A DNA stretch of 40,178 bases from Promethearchaeota archaeon (GCA_019057975.1 JAHLWJ010000004.1:1-40178), one strand, 5' to 3'; positions 17,670-26,771 are shown, numbered from the stretch's first letter. Translations and numbers: made by a program. The notes: generated by a model from the letters alone, not told the origin.

Positions 17670-18860
17670 ATTATTAATCTAAATAAAGAAATTGAAAAAC
17701 TTTTATTAGAACAGGGAGCTGTGAGTGTAGGATTTGCGATAAAGAATACACTTGAAGGAGGACCCCCCACTACGGATATGACTTATATACTTCCAGAAGC
17801 AGAAACTGCAATCTGTTTTGCTGTTCCGTTGGATAAGTCAAAAATACGTCCTTATTTGGGAAAATCTGGAAAAAGGGGACGTTTTGATCATGTAATTGAT
17901 AATGGAGATGTATATTTAAAGGCGTATAAATATTCAAAGGTTGCTGCTGATTTTTTAGAGGAAAAGGGATATAAATCTGCTCCAGTCATTAACAACTTCA
18001 AATATCGTGAGGATGTACGTGATTGGCGGACAAAATTACCACCACTTCTCGCTCTTAGATTGGTTGCAGCCCGTTCAGGTGTTGGTTCAATAGGGTGGTC
18101 AGGTAACATTCTAGTAAAAGGATATGGCGCTGCTATTTTATTAGGTGCACTTGTAACTTCTGCGAAATTAGAACCTACAGACCCTATACCCATAGAGGAT
18201 TCACCTTGTGATAAATGTAAACTATGTGTAAATGTCTGCGCCTTTAGAATGTTTGACAATAAAGAAGAGGATTCATATATGCTTGGAGGATATACCTTTT
18301 CATTTTCAAAACGGATTAACGTATCTCGCTGTTATGCAGTTTGTGGAGGGCAATCAGGTTTGGACAAAACACATAAATGGTCTACATGGTCTCCTGGACG
18401 AACACCTTATCCCGAAACAGAAGAAGATGCGGATCGAACTTTTGCTCACCTATTCACCCATCCTGTAAAAAAATTACGTGTTGCAGGGGAAGAAGGGAGT
18501 TATGCTGAGTCAAAATTAATAAATGATAAAATCGCTCAAGAATATATCTCATCAGGGGAGATTGCATCAAATACATTTACAGAAGACTTCATTCTAACAT
18601 GTGGAAACTGCCAATTGATTTGCTCGGGCGATCACGATGAAACTGCTGAAAATTATCGTATATTAACAAATTCGGGTTGTGTTGTGACCACAGAAAATGG
18701 TGATAACATAATCTTGTCTAAGGAAGAAGCAGACGAACTTGAAAAAGCTGGAAAAATTGCTAATCCATATGTCGAAACCTCTGAGAGGCGCCAATATGTC
18801 GAAAAAATAGTCACTGATATCTTTAAGAGACTTAGAAAGGAACAATCAGATGAACCCTAA
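17670..18860 (+). CDS. QueG-like (epoxyqueuosine reductase/reductive dehalogenase-like) Fe-S protein, probable ATT start
   Basis: The cysteine pattern CDKCKLCVNVCAF near residue 175 and a second set, CGNCQLIC, near residue 310 fit the two 4Fe-4S clusters of QueG-like and reductive-dehalogenase-like proteins. GSIGWSGNILV matches the substrate/cofactor loop region. The first standard start is GTG 17721, but the frame is open back to TAA at 17655. The extra codons (NKEIEKLLLEQGAVSVGFA) form the N-terminal helix-strand of this family, so translation should begin upstream, most likely at ATT 17670. The HEAT repeats of true QueG are missing, so the substrate is not predicted. It is convergent with the neighbouring minus-strand gene; the stops are only a few nt apart. 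Confidence 0.8.
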   Translation: MINLNKEIEKLLLEQGAVSVGFAIKNTLEGGPPTTDMTYILPEAETAICFAVPLDKSKIRPYLGKSGKRGRFDHVIDNGDVYLKAYKYSKVAADFLEEKGYKSAPVINNFKYREDVRDWRTKLPPLLALRLVAARSGVGSIGWSGNILVKGYGAAILLGALVTSAKLEPTDPIPIEDSPCDKCKLCVNVCAFRMFDNKEEDSYMLGGYTFSFSKRINVSRCYAVCGGQSGLDKTHKWSTWSPGRTPYPETEEDADRTFAHLFTHPVKKLRVAGEEGSYAESKLINDKIAQEYISSGEIASNTFTEDFILTCGNCQLICSGDHDETAENYRILTNSGCVVTTENGDNIILSKEEADELEKAGKIANPYVETSERRQYVEKIVTDIFKRLRKEQSDEP

Positions 18861-18864
18861 TGTA

Positions 18865-20088
18865 CTACTTTTCTTTTGATTTAATAAACGCTTTATCTTT
18901 ATTAATAAAGTAAACCCACGCATTTCGAGACATTAAACAATAATCATCTTTGCCAATCTTTTCAAGAAGTTTAATTCTTTGCTTCCGCGCTTCAATATTT
19001 TCTGGAGCCGCTTGAATTAAAACATCTAACACTTCTAATGCAAGTTGGGCTTGGTCTTTCTCTAAGAGCTCTTTTGCTCTCTTTATGATTTTTTCAGAGT
19101 CTCCTATAAGTTTGTATATTTCTCCCATAACCTCTTTTTCTGGTCTCGGTAAAAGATGGGCAATGTTACCGTCAAAATATCCGTGGTACCATCTATAACA
19201 ATTAAACGCAAAAAATTCTGGTCTTGAATAGCTTGCCTGAAGAAAGGGACTTTTTTTTAAGTGTTCAGGAATTTTTACATCGTGGATCATTTCAGTAATG
19301 TGGGTTCCTTTATTGATGTGTTCAACAACTTGGTCATGTAGAGAGCGAATGACTTCAATATGATCGTTTATACCTTTTATAGCGTTTTCACCTTCAATAA
19401 ATGTCCCACCTCCACTATAGAAAATATATTTCGGATTTAATTCCCTTACTCTTTCTAACTCTTTTGCCCAATCCAATGCAAAGCGAGTAGGCTTCCAAGG
19501 ATTACCTATATTGGGAAAACTTCCAATCATCAGATCTCCTATAAACGCAGCGTCGAGTTCTGGGACATACACCCACACCGCATCATCAGTTTCCGCTCGT
19601 GCTGTGTGAAGCTCAAAAGTTTTATCTCCCAATGAAAATGTCATATCGCCAAGGAACGTTTTAGTTGGATAAATTAAATCTAACTTTGGTACAATTTCGG
19701 GGAAACCAAATTGTTGAGCATCTTTCCTAGCTTTATATGGGGCTAGCATTTGATATTTATCCAATCGATCTGGTAAGTACTTGCTTGCAATAACCTCAGG
19801 GTTATCATCCATGAACACTGGAGCCGCTAACACATGATCCATGTGTCCATGTGTGTAAATTACATATTTAATTTTGTCTTTGATTCGTTCTTTAACTTTC
19901 CCTGCCCAACGTTTAGCTAGTAATGTATCGATAAGCACAACTCCCTCAGTTGTATCAATCCAACCACAGCTAGATAAAGGTGCTCTTGCGGTATGCACAT
20001 CTTTAATGGGGTTATCAAAGGTCACTTCAAAGGAAATTACATTTATGGGTTTCACACTTTCAGATTGCTCTTTATTCTTTTTTGACAT
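18865..20088 (-). CDS. Alkylsulfatase-like metallo-beta-lactamase fold hydrolase (copy 1)
   Basis: 407 aa. The MBL zinc motif THGHMDH gives H80, H82, D84 and H85, and further ligand regions are HTARAETDDA and FIGDLM. The C-terminal part, from about residue 270 (RWYHGYFDGNIAHLLPRP, then a TPR-like helical segment QLALEVLDVLIQAAPENIEA), matches the dimerisation domain of SdsA1/BDS1-type alkyl sulfatases. No signal peptide is seen, so it is probably cytosolic. Family members cleave sulfate esters or related bonds; the substrate here is unknown. A close paralogue lies at 25525. The gene is downstream of the 3-hydroxyacyl-CoA dehydrogenase on the same strand, separated by an A9 run on the plus strand that may end the upstream transcript. 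Confidence 0.85.
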   Translation of the reverse strand: MSKKNKEQSESVKPINVISFEVTFDNPIKDVHTARAPLSSCGWIDTTEGVVLIDTLLAKRWAGKVKERIKDKIKYVIYTHGHMDHVLAAPVFMDDNPEVIASKYLPDRLDKYQMLAPYKARKDAQQFGFPEIVPKLDLIYPTKTFLGDMTFSLGDKTFELHTARAETDDAVWVYVPELDAAFIGDLMIGSFPNIGNPWKPTRFALDWAKELERVRELNPKYIFYSGGGTFIEGENAIKGINDHIEVIRSLHDQVVEHINKGTHITEMIHDVKIPEHLKKSPFLQASYSRPEFFAFNCYRWYHGYFDGNIAHLLPRPEKEVMGEIYKLIGDSEKIIKRAKELLEKDQAQLALEVLDVLIQAAPENIEARKQRIKLLEKIGKDDYCLMSRNAWVYFINKDKAFIKSKEK

Positions 20089-20120
20089 ATTTTAAAACCA
20101 TTCCTTTTAATAAGAAAAAT

Positions 20121-20129
20121 AAAAAAAAA
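20121..20129 (-). terminator. T9 run (minus strand) after the 3-hydroxyacyl-CoA dehydrogenase gene
   Basis: Nine A on the plus strand, read as T on the minus strand, lie just past the dehydrogenase stop codon and before the next minus-strand gene. It suits a U-tract terminator. Confidence 0.45.
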
Positions 20130-20137
20130 GATAAAAA

Positions 20138-21301
20138 TTATTTCATATCTACAAATTTTCCACTTCTAAACAAATCACATGGTTTAAGATATTCTTTTCC
20201 AAGCTTTTCAGCAGTTTCTTCTAATAATTTAACCAACCCTTCCCAATTTTGAATACCATATTGAAAAGGTCCAGGAGCATTCATACCTGCCATATTTGCA
20301 TCGTCAATTACTTTCCAACCAGAGGCTATTCCTTCTTCTAATATTCTACATCCTTCATTCAAGCGGATAGCTAGAAAAACACCGGGGTTTACCAAACCTG
20401 CCTTTTCAATTTTTGAGAAATCAGGTTGTGGTCTTCCTTTAGTCCAATCATAAAACCCTTGTCCTGATTTTCTACCCCATTTTTTCTCTTGGTACATTTG
20501 AGTTATAACTTTTCCTGGTCTGAAGTCTTCATGTAAAGTATCAGCATAATAGTTACGTACATGATATCCTGTATCAATACCAGTATAGTCTGAAAGAACT
20601 AGTGGAGACATCGGACCACCTCCTCCAAAATCAGCATCTAAAGATTCAAAAGAAATTCCTTTTTCTAAACATGTATCAAGAAGATAGTTCATATAGATAC
20701 CACCTGGAGCGTTTAATCTGTTTACAATAAATCCTGGTCGATCTTTCAAGACTTTTGCCACAAATCTATCTCCTCTAAGGCAAGGCAGACTTTCACTTAC
20801 CTTTACACCAATTTCCATTGATTCCTCAGAAGATTTTTCTCCTGCAATGACTTCTATTAACCTCATTAATGGTGCTGGATTGAAAAAATGCATACCAATA
20901 CATTTTTCTGGTCTGTTTGTAGCAGTTGCCATTTCAGTTATAGACATTGTAGATGTATTTGATGCAATAACTGCATGGGAGGGAGCATTATCATCACAAG
21001 TTTTGAAGATTTTTTTCTTGACATCCATATCCTCAACAACCGCCTCTATGATTAAATCAGCATCTTTTACCGCAGTAGCAAGATCTAAATTTGTCTTCAT
21101 TCGTGCTATGGTTTCTGCTGCATTTAATACTCCCTTTGATTCAAGTTTAGTTAGTCCACCTTTAATGTTTTCAACAGCTTTATCGATGTATTCCTGTGTT
21201 ATATCAACGAGTGTTACGTTATATCCTGCCATTAAGGAGATTTGAGCAATGCCGTTACCCATTAATCCTACACCAATTACAACAATATTTTTCACATCCA
21301 T
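20138..21301 (-). CDS. 3-hydroxyacyl-CoA dehydrogenase
   Basis: 387 aa. The NAD-binding Rossmann domain starts at residue 5 (VIGVGLMGNGIAQ) with an acidic residue (D32) for NAD rather than NADP. The family signature SNTSTMSIT and the catalytic His stretch GMHFFNPAPLMRLIEV follow. Two C-terminal 3HCDH helical domains are present (about 190-280 and 290-387), making it longer than the usual 280-aa single-domain bacterial enzyme and containing its own dimer-like pair. It oxidises 3-hydroxyacyl-CoA to 3-ketoacyl-CoA. Together with the thiolase at 29446 and the crotonase-fold proteins at 38400 and 39336 it covers the lower part of a beta-oxidation-like route. It lies downstream of an NMO-like gene on the same strand. 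Confidence 0.94.
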   Translation of the reverse strand: MDVKNIVVIGVGLMGNGIAQISLMAGYNVTLVDITQEYIDKAVENIKGGLTKLESKGVLNAAETIARMKTNLDLATAVKDADLIIEAVVEDMDVKKKIFKTCDDNAPSHAVIASNTSTMSITEMATATNRPEKCIGMHFFNPAPLMRLIEVIAGEKSSEESMEIGVKVSESLPCLRGDRFVAKVLKDRPGFIVNRLNAPGGIYMNYLLDTCLEKGISFESLDADFGGGGPMSPLVLSDYTGIDTGYHVRNYYADTLHEDFRPGKVITQMYQEKKWGRKSGQGFYDWTKGRPQPDFSKIEKAGLVNPGVFLAIRLNEGCRILEEGIASGWKVIDDANMAGMNAPGPFQYGIQNWEGLVKLLEETAEKLGKEYLKPCDLFRSGKFVDMK

Positions 21302-21348
21302 AATTTATACTCTCATTCATTTATCTTTTTAATAATTTTAAAATAAGT

Positions 21349-21359
21349 AAAAAAAAAAA
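21349..21359 (-). terminator. T11 run (minus strand) after the NMO-like gene
   Basis: Eleven A on the plus strand, 11 nt past the stop codon of the NMO-like gene when read on the minus strand. It is likely a U-tract terminator that separates this gene from the dehydrogenase. Confidence 0.5.
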
Positions 21360-21369
21360 TAAGGTTTGC

Positions 21370-22431
21370 TTATTTTAAAAATCCGTAAGCATTTTTCAGA
21401 CGCTTTTCTGCATCACCTACTATATCGTCAACAATCTTCTTCACATTTTCTAAGCTGGATATTACACCAATACTTTGACCCAAGAGAACAGCTCCTGAGA
21501 GAACGTCCCCTGTATAAGCTGCTTCATACGCTTTCATTTCCTCAATCAATTCTTGTTGAGACATGGCTGATTCTTGAGCCATCTTCGCTTCTTTGTCCGT
21601 TACAAGCCCATGATGTAATGAATATTCGTTTTTCCATAAGCGTATAGGTCCTAAAGATCCTGTTACTAATATTGTGTCCTGAGCTTTAGCTGGAGGGACA
21701 ACACTTTTGTATTCTTGACTAAATTCACTGTCATTTGAAGCAATAAATCGTGAACCCATTGCAACAGCTCCTGCTCCCATAGCCAAAGCGGCAGCAAGCC
21801 CTTCACCTGTGGCAAATCCTCCACAAGCTATAACAGGAAAATCTGGATATTTCTGCATAACTTGTTGTAGTAAGACGAGGGTACTCACTTTTTCATAGGA
21901 CTGATGACCTCCTCCTTCACCACCAGTAACAACTACTCCATCAACATTTGAAGAAACACATTTATCAGCGAGCCATAATGCTGGAGCGACGTGAAAATGT
22001 TTAATTTGCGAACCACTCTCTTTCAATTTTTGATATTCTTTTGATTGGGGTAATGTTTTTGATGACCCTGCACTTGTAATACAATAAACACATTGTTCTT
22101 TTAATCTTTGGTTTTCTCTTATGAACTTCGGAATTTGTGTGACTAGGGCTGGAGCATCAACTTCCCTTCGAGAGGTTCTTACATTAAAGCCGAACGGTTT
22201 ATCTGTATGTTCAACCACAGACAACATATTCGTTTTCATAATTTCAATGGGACTTTTTCCTTTCTGATAATCACTTATTAAAGCACTGTGACTTAATACA
22301 CCAAGCCCACCTGCTTCTGAAACTGCAATTGTCAACTCGGTTGTATAGAATGGACCCATTGGAGCGGCAACTATAGGGTGTTTAATCCCTAACATTTTTG
22401 TTATATTTGTTTCTAATACCATTTTTTTCAC
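21370..22431 (-). CDS. NMO/FabK-like FMN-dependent oxidoreductase (copy A)
   Basis: About 350 aa. The TIM-barrel NMO/enoyl-ACP reductase II fold is shown by KHPIVAAPMGPFYTT near the N-terminus (first FMN-contacting strand), VVVTGGEGGGHQSY near residue 170 and the FMN phosphate loops VIACGGFATGEG and AVAMGSRFIAS. Starts are GTG 22431 or ATG 22422 (MVLETNITK); the second aligns with the paralogue at 35617. The family includes nitronate monooxygenases and FabK enoyl reductases; sequence alone does not choose. Its position next to a 3-hydroxyacyl-CoA dehydrogenase favours an enoyl-thioester reductase or dehydrogenase role, which is inference. It is very similar to the protein at 35617 and more distant from that at 28255. 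Confidence 0.88.
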   Translation of the reverse strand: MKKMVLETNITKMLGIKHPIVAAPMGPFYTTELTIAVSEAGGLGVLSHSALISDYQKGKSPIEIMKTNMLSVVEHTDKPFGFNVRTSRREVDAPALVTQIPKFIRENQRLKEQCVYCITSAGSSKTLPQSKEYQKLKESGSQIKHFHVAPALWLADKCVSSNVDGVVVTGGEGGGHQSYEKVSTLVLLQQVMQKYPDFPVIACGGFATGEGLAAALAMGAGAVAMGSRFIASNDSEFSQEYKSVVPPAKAQDTILVTGSLGPIRLWKNEYSLHHGLVTDKEAKMAQESAMSQQELIEEMKAYEAAYTGDVLSGAVLLGQSIGVISSLENVKKIVDDIVGDAEKRLKNAYGFLK

Positions 22432-22614
22432 TATTTAGTAATACTGAATTATTATACCTAATAATTTAGATAGAGAAATATTTTGCAATCTAAATATTTT
22501 ACTCTCAATTTGGAACTTGAAATATTCTTCTATTAAAAAAACAAACAATTTGTAAAAAAAAATTGGTTATCTTTTATCTCAAATTGTAATATACTTCCAC
22601 TAGAGATGGAGTAA

Positions 22615-22626
22615 GTATTTAAATAC
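22615..22626. promoter_or_regulatory. 12-bp palindrome with TATA-like core
   Basis: GTATTTAAATAC is a perfect palindrome. Its core looks like an archaeal TATA box and lies about 25 nt before ATG 22648, which would make the HTH-LRR mRNA leaderless from that ATG. Confidence 0.45.
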
Positions 22627-22647
22627 ATGCACTTCTTCTATTCTATT

Positions 22648-24297
22648 ATGAGTGAGAGAAATCATGGGCGAAGATATTCCTTTGTAGAAAAAAAGGAAAT
22701 TCTAGATTTTCTTGAACGAAACACATACAAAGTCACAAGTGAAAAGTATGGAATATCAGAAACCACCTTATCACGATGGAAAAAAGCGCTTAAAAGTGGA
22801 AGTAAAAAAAATAGATCAAAAATAATTATTTCTCTTCCAAAGTTTTGGCTCGAATACTTAAATGAACAAATTGAAGCAGATGAATGGGAGGATTATTCTG
22901 ATGCTTTCTTAAGTATCCTTCGAGACCATTTTAGAGGTCAAACATCAAACAGAAAAGAAGATTCAAAATATTTAGAAAATGTAAAAGTGATAATTCCAAA
23001 ACTGTTAGAATTAAATCCTAATATCGATGCTATGTTGCTCTCAAGGGAAAATGAGGTAATTTACAAATCAGAGCTATGGGGATCTACTGAAGGGATACAA
23101 AATTTAATAGAGAATTGGAAAAAAATGTATGATGAGTGGATAAATAATCCCCCTTGGTGGAAAACAGAAAGCAAACGCTCTGGCAAGGTAAGAGAATTTG
23201 AGTTTCAAAATAAAAAATATAATATCAGAGATATGTCAGTTAAGCACTTAATAGGTGTGAAGAAAATAGGAGTCCTTCCTCCAACAGGTGAAGATCAAGA
23301 GAAAACTAAATTTTTATTAGGCTTAAAGAGGAAATTAACTGAAAATTATGTATATATTTTCGCTAAAGTAAATGACATTGAAGGTAATTCATTGCTACTT
23401 GCGATGGATACTCTTAAAAGAACAGCAATGGGTGTCATTCCAACATCTATTGCTGTTAAGGTACCCAAAAGAGTCCAGCAAAGAAATGATAAGACTATTT
23501 CAAAAGATATTATAGAAATGTGGTCAAAGAACTGGAGGTTATCAGACGAATATCATAGGGAGAAAATAAAATTAGAACAAAATAAGATTTTTCAGATAAA
23601 AACGAATCCAACACTTTTGCAATTAGCTACCCAGGTGAATAAACCACTTAAACCTGAGGAGAAGGAAGTGCTTGATGCAATAGAGAAGCAACTTGGAAAA
23701 ATTATCGAGAGAATTACTGCTGATCCCGAACAAGAAACAAATAAAGCTAATCTTTGGAAAATCCCTTGGGTGAGTCCTGATATCGAATTCCATTATCGTA
23801 AATATCCCTGTAATTATATAGCTTTAAATGGAATGATCGTTCTCTTAACACTATTTAACTTAGGTTTATCAGAGTTACCATCGGAAATTTCAAATCTCAA
23901 AAATTTAACTTATCTTAATCTTAGTTCAAATAATCTTACTCAGCTTCCAAGTACAATTTCTAATCTAAGATCTTTAGAAACTCTCTTTCTGAATGATAAT
24001 AAGTTCACTAAAGTTCTAGATAGCATAATTGAATTACCTAGATTGCACAACCTTTATATGCATAATAACAAAATCTCCGAAATTCCTGTAGCTTTAACAG
24101 ATGCTTGGAATGCTCGTGTTGAGGATCCATCCTATCGGGGATCTATTTATGTTCCTTGTAATTTAATTTTCTCAGGAAATCCGATTGAGCATAACTCATT
24201 GTCAAAGGAACAGGAACTCATTGTCAAAGGAACAGGAACATTCGACCATTCGACCAATTCGACCATTCGACCCCTAATCAATTTAGTCATCGATTAA
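22648..24297 (+). CDS. HTH + ribbon-helix-helix + LRR multidomain protein
   Basis: 549 aa from ATG 22648; an in-frame ATG at 22627 directly abuts the promoter palindrome and is less likely. Four parts are seen. Residues 8-47 are a transposase/Psq-type HTH (FVEKKEILDFLERN, YGISETTLSRWKKAL). Residues 57-95 look like a CopG-type ribbon-helix-helix (IIISLPKFWLEYLNEQI, YSDAFLSILRDHF). A long alpha/beta middle part (about 100-390) has a faintly roadblock-like stretch (NIDAMLLSRENEVIYKSE). Residues 405-475 are three LRR units (LSELPSEISNLKNLTYLNL and following). I know no standard family with this order. It may be a DNA-bound sensor or regulator. The last codons run through short tandem repeats. Confidence 0.75.
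   Translation: MSERNHGRRYSFVEKKEILDFLERNTYKVTSEKYGISETTLSRWKKALKSGSKKNRSKIIISLPKFWLEYLNEQIEADEWEDYSDAFLSILRDHFRGQTSNRKEDSKYLENVKVIIPKLLELNPNIDAMLLSRENEVIYKSELWGSTEGIQNLIENWKKMYDEWINNPPWWKTESKRSGKVREFEFQNKKYNIRDMSVKHLIGVKKIGVLPPTGEDQEKTKFLLGLKRKLTENYVYIFAKVNDIEGNSLLLAMDTLKRTAMGVIPTSIAVKVPKRVQQRNDKTISKDIIEMWSKNWRLSDEYHREKIKLEQNKIFQIKTNPTLLQLATQVNKPLKPEEKEVLDAIEKQLGKIIERITADPEQETNKANLWKIPWVSPDIEFHYRKYPCNYIALNGMIVLLTLFNLGLSELPSEISNLKNLTYLNLSSNNLTQLPSTISNLRSLETLFLNDNKFTKVLDSIIELPRLHNLYMHNNKISEIPVALTDAWNARVEDPSYRGSIYVPCNLIFSGNPIEHNSLSKEQELIVKGTGTFDHSTNSTIRPLINLVID
24193..24271. repeat. Tandem repeats in the 3' end of the HTH-LRR gene
   Basis: A 22-bp unit (AACTCATTGTCAAAGGAACA, then GG) occurs twice exactly at 24193-24214 and 24215-24236. 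Next come four units of CATTCGAC/CAATTCGAC at 24239-24271. The 22-bp step is not a multiple of three, so the second copy is read in another frame and the C-terminal tail is new sequence. Confidence 0.9.
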
Positions 24298-24417
24298 TAC
24301 TAATATTAACATTAAGTATCTCGAAATTTTTTTCTATGTTTTAATTGAGAAAAATTATTATAGTTTTCGAGCTAATTCTAAACAATTATGAGATAGGTAT
24401 TTAATTTCTAAAAAAAG

Positions 24418-25467
24418 TTGATTTTAGTGGACAGAAATAATGATGAGTTAACTATTGTAATCTATGGGATTGGTGGGATAGGTGCTACTCTTGGGGGATG
24501 GTTATCACAAAAAAATGATAAAGTTTACTTATTAGCGCGTGGTGATAATGCTAAGGCGCTAAAAAGTAATGGCTTAATTCTTAAAAATATAGTAAGCGAT
24601 AATATTGAAACGATAAAAGTAAATGTAATTGAAGATCTAAATGAAATCCCAAATATAGATGTTATTGTAATCACCGTTAAAAATTATGATTTAGAAGAGG
24701 TTGCGAAGGATATTTCTGATAAATTAGGAGATAGTCCTATAGTCGTAGGTTTACAAAATGGGTTTGAGAATCAAAAAGTATTACCAAAATATTTTACTAA
24801 AATTGTGTATGCTGTTGTAGTACAATCTGGTTGGCGGGAAGAACCAGGTATATTTGGGACCAGAGGTAAAGGACACCTAACTCTCGGAACTCCTGAAAAT
24901 AAAAATTTAACGATATCAGAAAAAATTGCCAAGATTTTAAACCGTGGAATCCCAACAAGAACAACACAGAGATTTCAAGATGCAACTCATTCCAAATTAA
25001 TAATAAACCTTTCAAATGCGACATTTACATTAATAAGTTCAGACCTTAAAGATGATGATGCCATCTACAAGCTTTGGAATATTTTTATGAATGTATACCT
25101 TGAGGGTGTGAAGGTTGTAAAAGCTGCCGGATATAAAGAGTTTGAATTAAAGGGATTACCTTCATGGAACGTAATGGAATTAGGTAAAAATCTTGATAAA
25201 GCAACAGCAATCAAGAATTTCGGTCGGAACCTCAAATACTCATGGTTCAATAGCATGGCTCAAGATATGATTCATCGACAAAAAAATCAATCTGAGCTTG
25301 AATCATTAACAGGGTATCTTGTAAAATTAGCGGATTCATTAAACATTAAAATTCCCTATAACAAAGTAATTTATGAGCTTAGTACGCAACAATTCGAAAT
25401 AAAACCTTATCAACCTTTACCAGTTGAAACTGTGTTGGAAGAAATCAATAAAAATCTAAACAAGTAG
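24418..25467 (+). CDS. 2-dehydropantoate 2-reductase-like protein
   Basis: About 349 aa. The N-terminal NADP-binding Rossmann fold reads IVIYGIGGIGATLGGWL (GxGxxG), followed by LLARG, where the Arg fits NADPH preference. Next are ITVKNYD, the substrate-side lysine region typical of PanE/ApbA, and GLQNGF. The C-terminal helical domain has the conserved K of HSKLIINLSN. The family reduces ketopantoate for CoA synthesis, but many archaeal members act on other 2-keto acids. Starts are TTG 24418 or GTG 24427; a TATA-like element near 24398-24406 would place transcription close to GTG 24427. It lies between the HTH-LRR gene and the second alkylsulfatase-like gene, 57 nt before the latter. Confidence 0.85.
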   Translation: MILVDRNNDELTIVIYGIGGIGATLGGWLSQKNDKVYLLARGDNAKALKSNGLILKNIVSDNIETIKVNVIEDLNEIPNIDVIVITVKNYDLEEVAKDISDKLGDSPIVVGLQNGFENQKVLPKYFTKIVYAVVVQSGWREEPGIFGTRGKGHLTLGTPENKNLTISEKIAKILNRGIPTRTTQRFQDATHSKLIINLSNATFTLISSDLKDDDAIYKLWNIFMNVYLEGVKVVKAAGYKEFELKGLPSWNVMELGKNLDKATAIKNFGRNLKYSWFNSMAQDMIHRQKNQSELESLTGYLVKLADSLNIKIPYNKVIYELSTQQFEIKPYQPLPVETVLEEINKNLNK

Positions 25468-25524
25468 AAATTATTATTAACTACGAAAAATTCCATTTTA
25501 TAAAATTAAAAAGGAAAACCAAAA

Positions 25525-26724
25525 ATGAATGAAATTAAAGGTACTCGTATTTTGGGAGCACATACTGCCGGTTTTACTAATCCTATAAAGGATGTTTATA
25601 CTGCTCGATTACCAATAGCGGGATGTGCGTGGGTAGAAACTACCGAGGGAGTTGTTTTAATTGATACAATAGCAAGAGTTGATGTAGGAAAGGAAGTCTT
25701 CAAAAAAATTAAAGGGACAATTAAATATATCATATACACACACGGGCACGGTGATCACGTAGGTGGAGCTGCTGCTTATTTAAAAGATAATCCGGAAATA
25801 ATCGCAAGTAGTTATTTGCCAGATAGATTAGATAAATATAAAATGCTTGCACCTCACAGAGCTCATATCACAGCGGTTCAATTCAATATTCCAGAAATTG
25901 TTAGAACTCCGGAATTTGTGTATCCCACTAAAACTTTTTTAGGAGATATGACAATTAAACTAGGAGATAAAACCTTTGAGCTTCATAGTGTAAGAGCAGA
26001 AACGGATGATGCTGTGTGGGTGTATATTCCCGAAATTAAGGCTGTGTTTATAGGAGATCTTATAATAGCAGGTTTACCAAATGTTGGCAACCCGTGGAAA
26101 CCTACTCGCTTCGCATTGGATTGGGCAAGAGCTTTAGAAGATGTAAAAGCCCTTAACCCTGAGCATGTATTTTGCAATGGCGCAGGTTATTATTATACAG
26201 GCAAGAAAGCACTAAAAATTTTAGATTTGAATATTGCTGCAATTCGAAATTTGCATGATCAAGTAGTCGAACACATCAATAAAGGTACCCATATTACTAA
26301 AATGATTCGTGAAATTAAGCTGCCAGATCACCTTGCGAATGACCCTTATTTAAGACCATTATATTCAAGAACAGAATTTTTTGTATTTAACGTTTACAGA
26401 TGGTATCATGGTTACTTCGATGAAAACATCGCTCATCTATTGCCTAGACCTGAAAAGGAGGTTATGGATGAAATTTATAAGCTAATAGGAGACTCTGGAA
26501 AAGTTTTAAAGAGAGCAAGAGAGCTCTTAGAGCAAAATCAAGCTCAACTTGCATTAGAAGTATTAGATGTCTTAATTCAAGCAGATCCAGAAAATATTGA
26601 AGCTCGAAATCTGCGGATTGATTTGTTAAAAAATCTAGCTGCTAGTGATTATTGTTTAATGTCTCGTAATGCATGGGTTTATTACATAGACAAAGATAAG
26701 GATTTTATAAATTCAAAATCATAG
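25525..26724 (+). CDS. Alkylsulfatase-like metallo-beta-lactamase fold hydrolase (copy 2)
   Basis: 399 aa, a close paralogue of the protein at 18865. The zinc motif THGHGDH gives H73, H75, D77 and H78; later ligand regions are HSVRAETDDA and FIGDLI. The C-terminal dimerisation segment (RWYHGYFDENIAHLLPRP) and helical repeat (QLALEVLDVLIQADPENIEA) are almost the same as in copy 1. Copy 1 has an extra lysine-rich N-terminal stretch of about 10 residues. No export signal is seen. The two copies lie on opposite strands about 5.4 kb apart with four genes between, so this is an older or rearranged duplication, not a fresh tandem. The substrate is unknown. Confidence 0.85.
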   Translation: MNEIKGTRILGAHTAGFTNPIKDVYTARLPIAGCAWVETTEGVVLIDTIARVDVGKEVFKKIKGTIKYIIYTHGHGDHVGGAAAYLKDNPEIIASSYLPDRLDKYKMLAPHRAHITAVQFNIPEIVRTPEFVYPTKTFLGDMTIKLGDKTFELHSVRAETDDAVWVYIPEIKAVFIGDLIIAGLPNVGNPWKPTRFALDWARALEDVKALNPEHVFCNGAGYYYTGKKALKILDLNIAAIRNLHDQVVEHINKGTHITKMIREIKLPDHLANDPYLRPLYSRTEFFVFNVYRWYHGYFDENIAHLLPRPEKEVMDEIYKLIGDSGKVLKRARELLEQNQAQLALEVLDVLIQADPENIEARNLRIDLLKNLAASDYCLMSRNAWVYYIDKDKDFINSKS

Positions 26725-26771
26725 TAGAATTAAGGAAGAATTAACTCAATTTTGAAGAAGTGAAAGAAGAG

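Noticed and set aside
22627..22647. ATG 22627 as start of the HTH-LRR protein
   Set aside because: It directly abuts a palindrome with a TATA-like core, too close for transcription to begin before it; ATG 22648 lies at the proper distance and begins where the HTH part starts.
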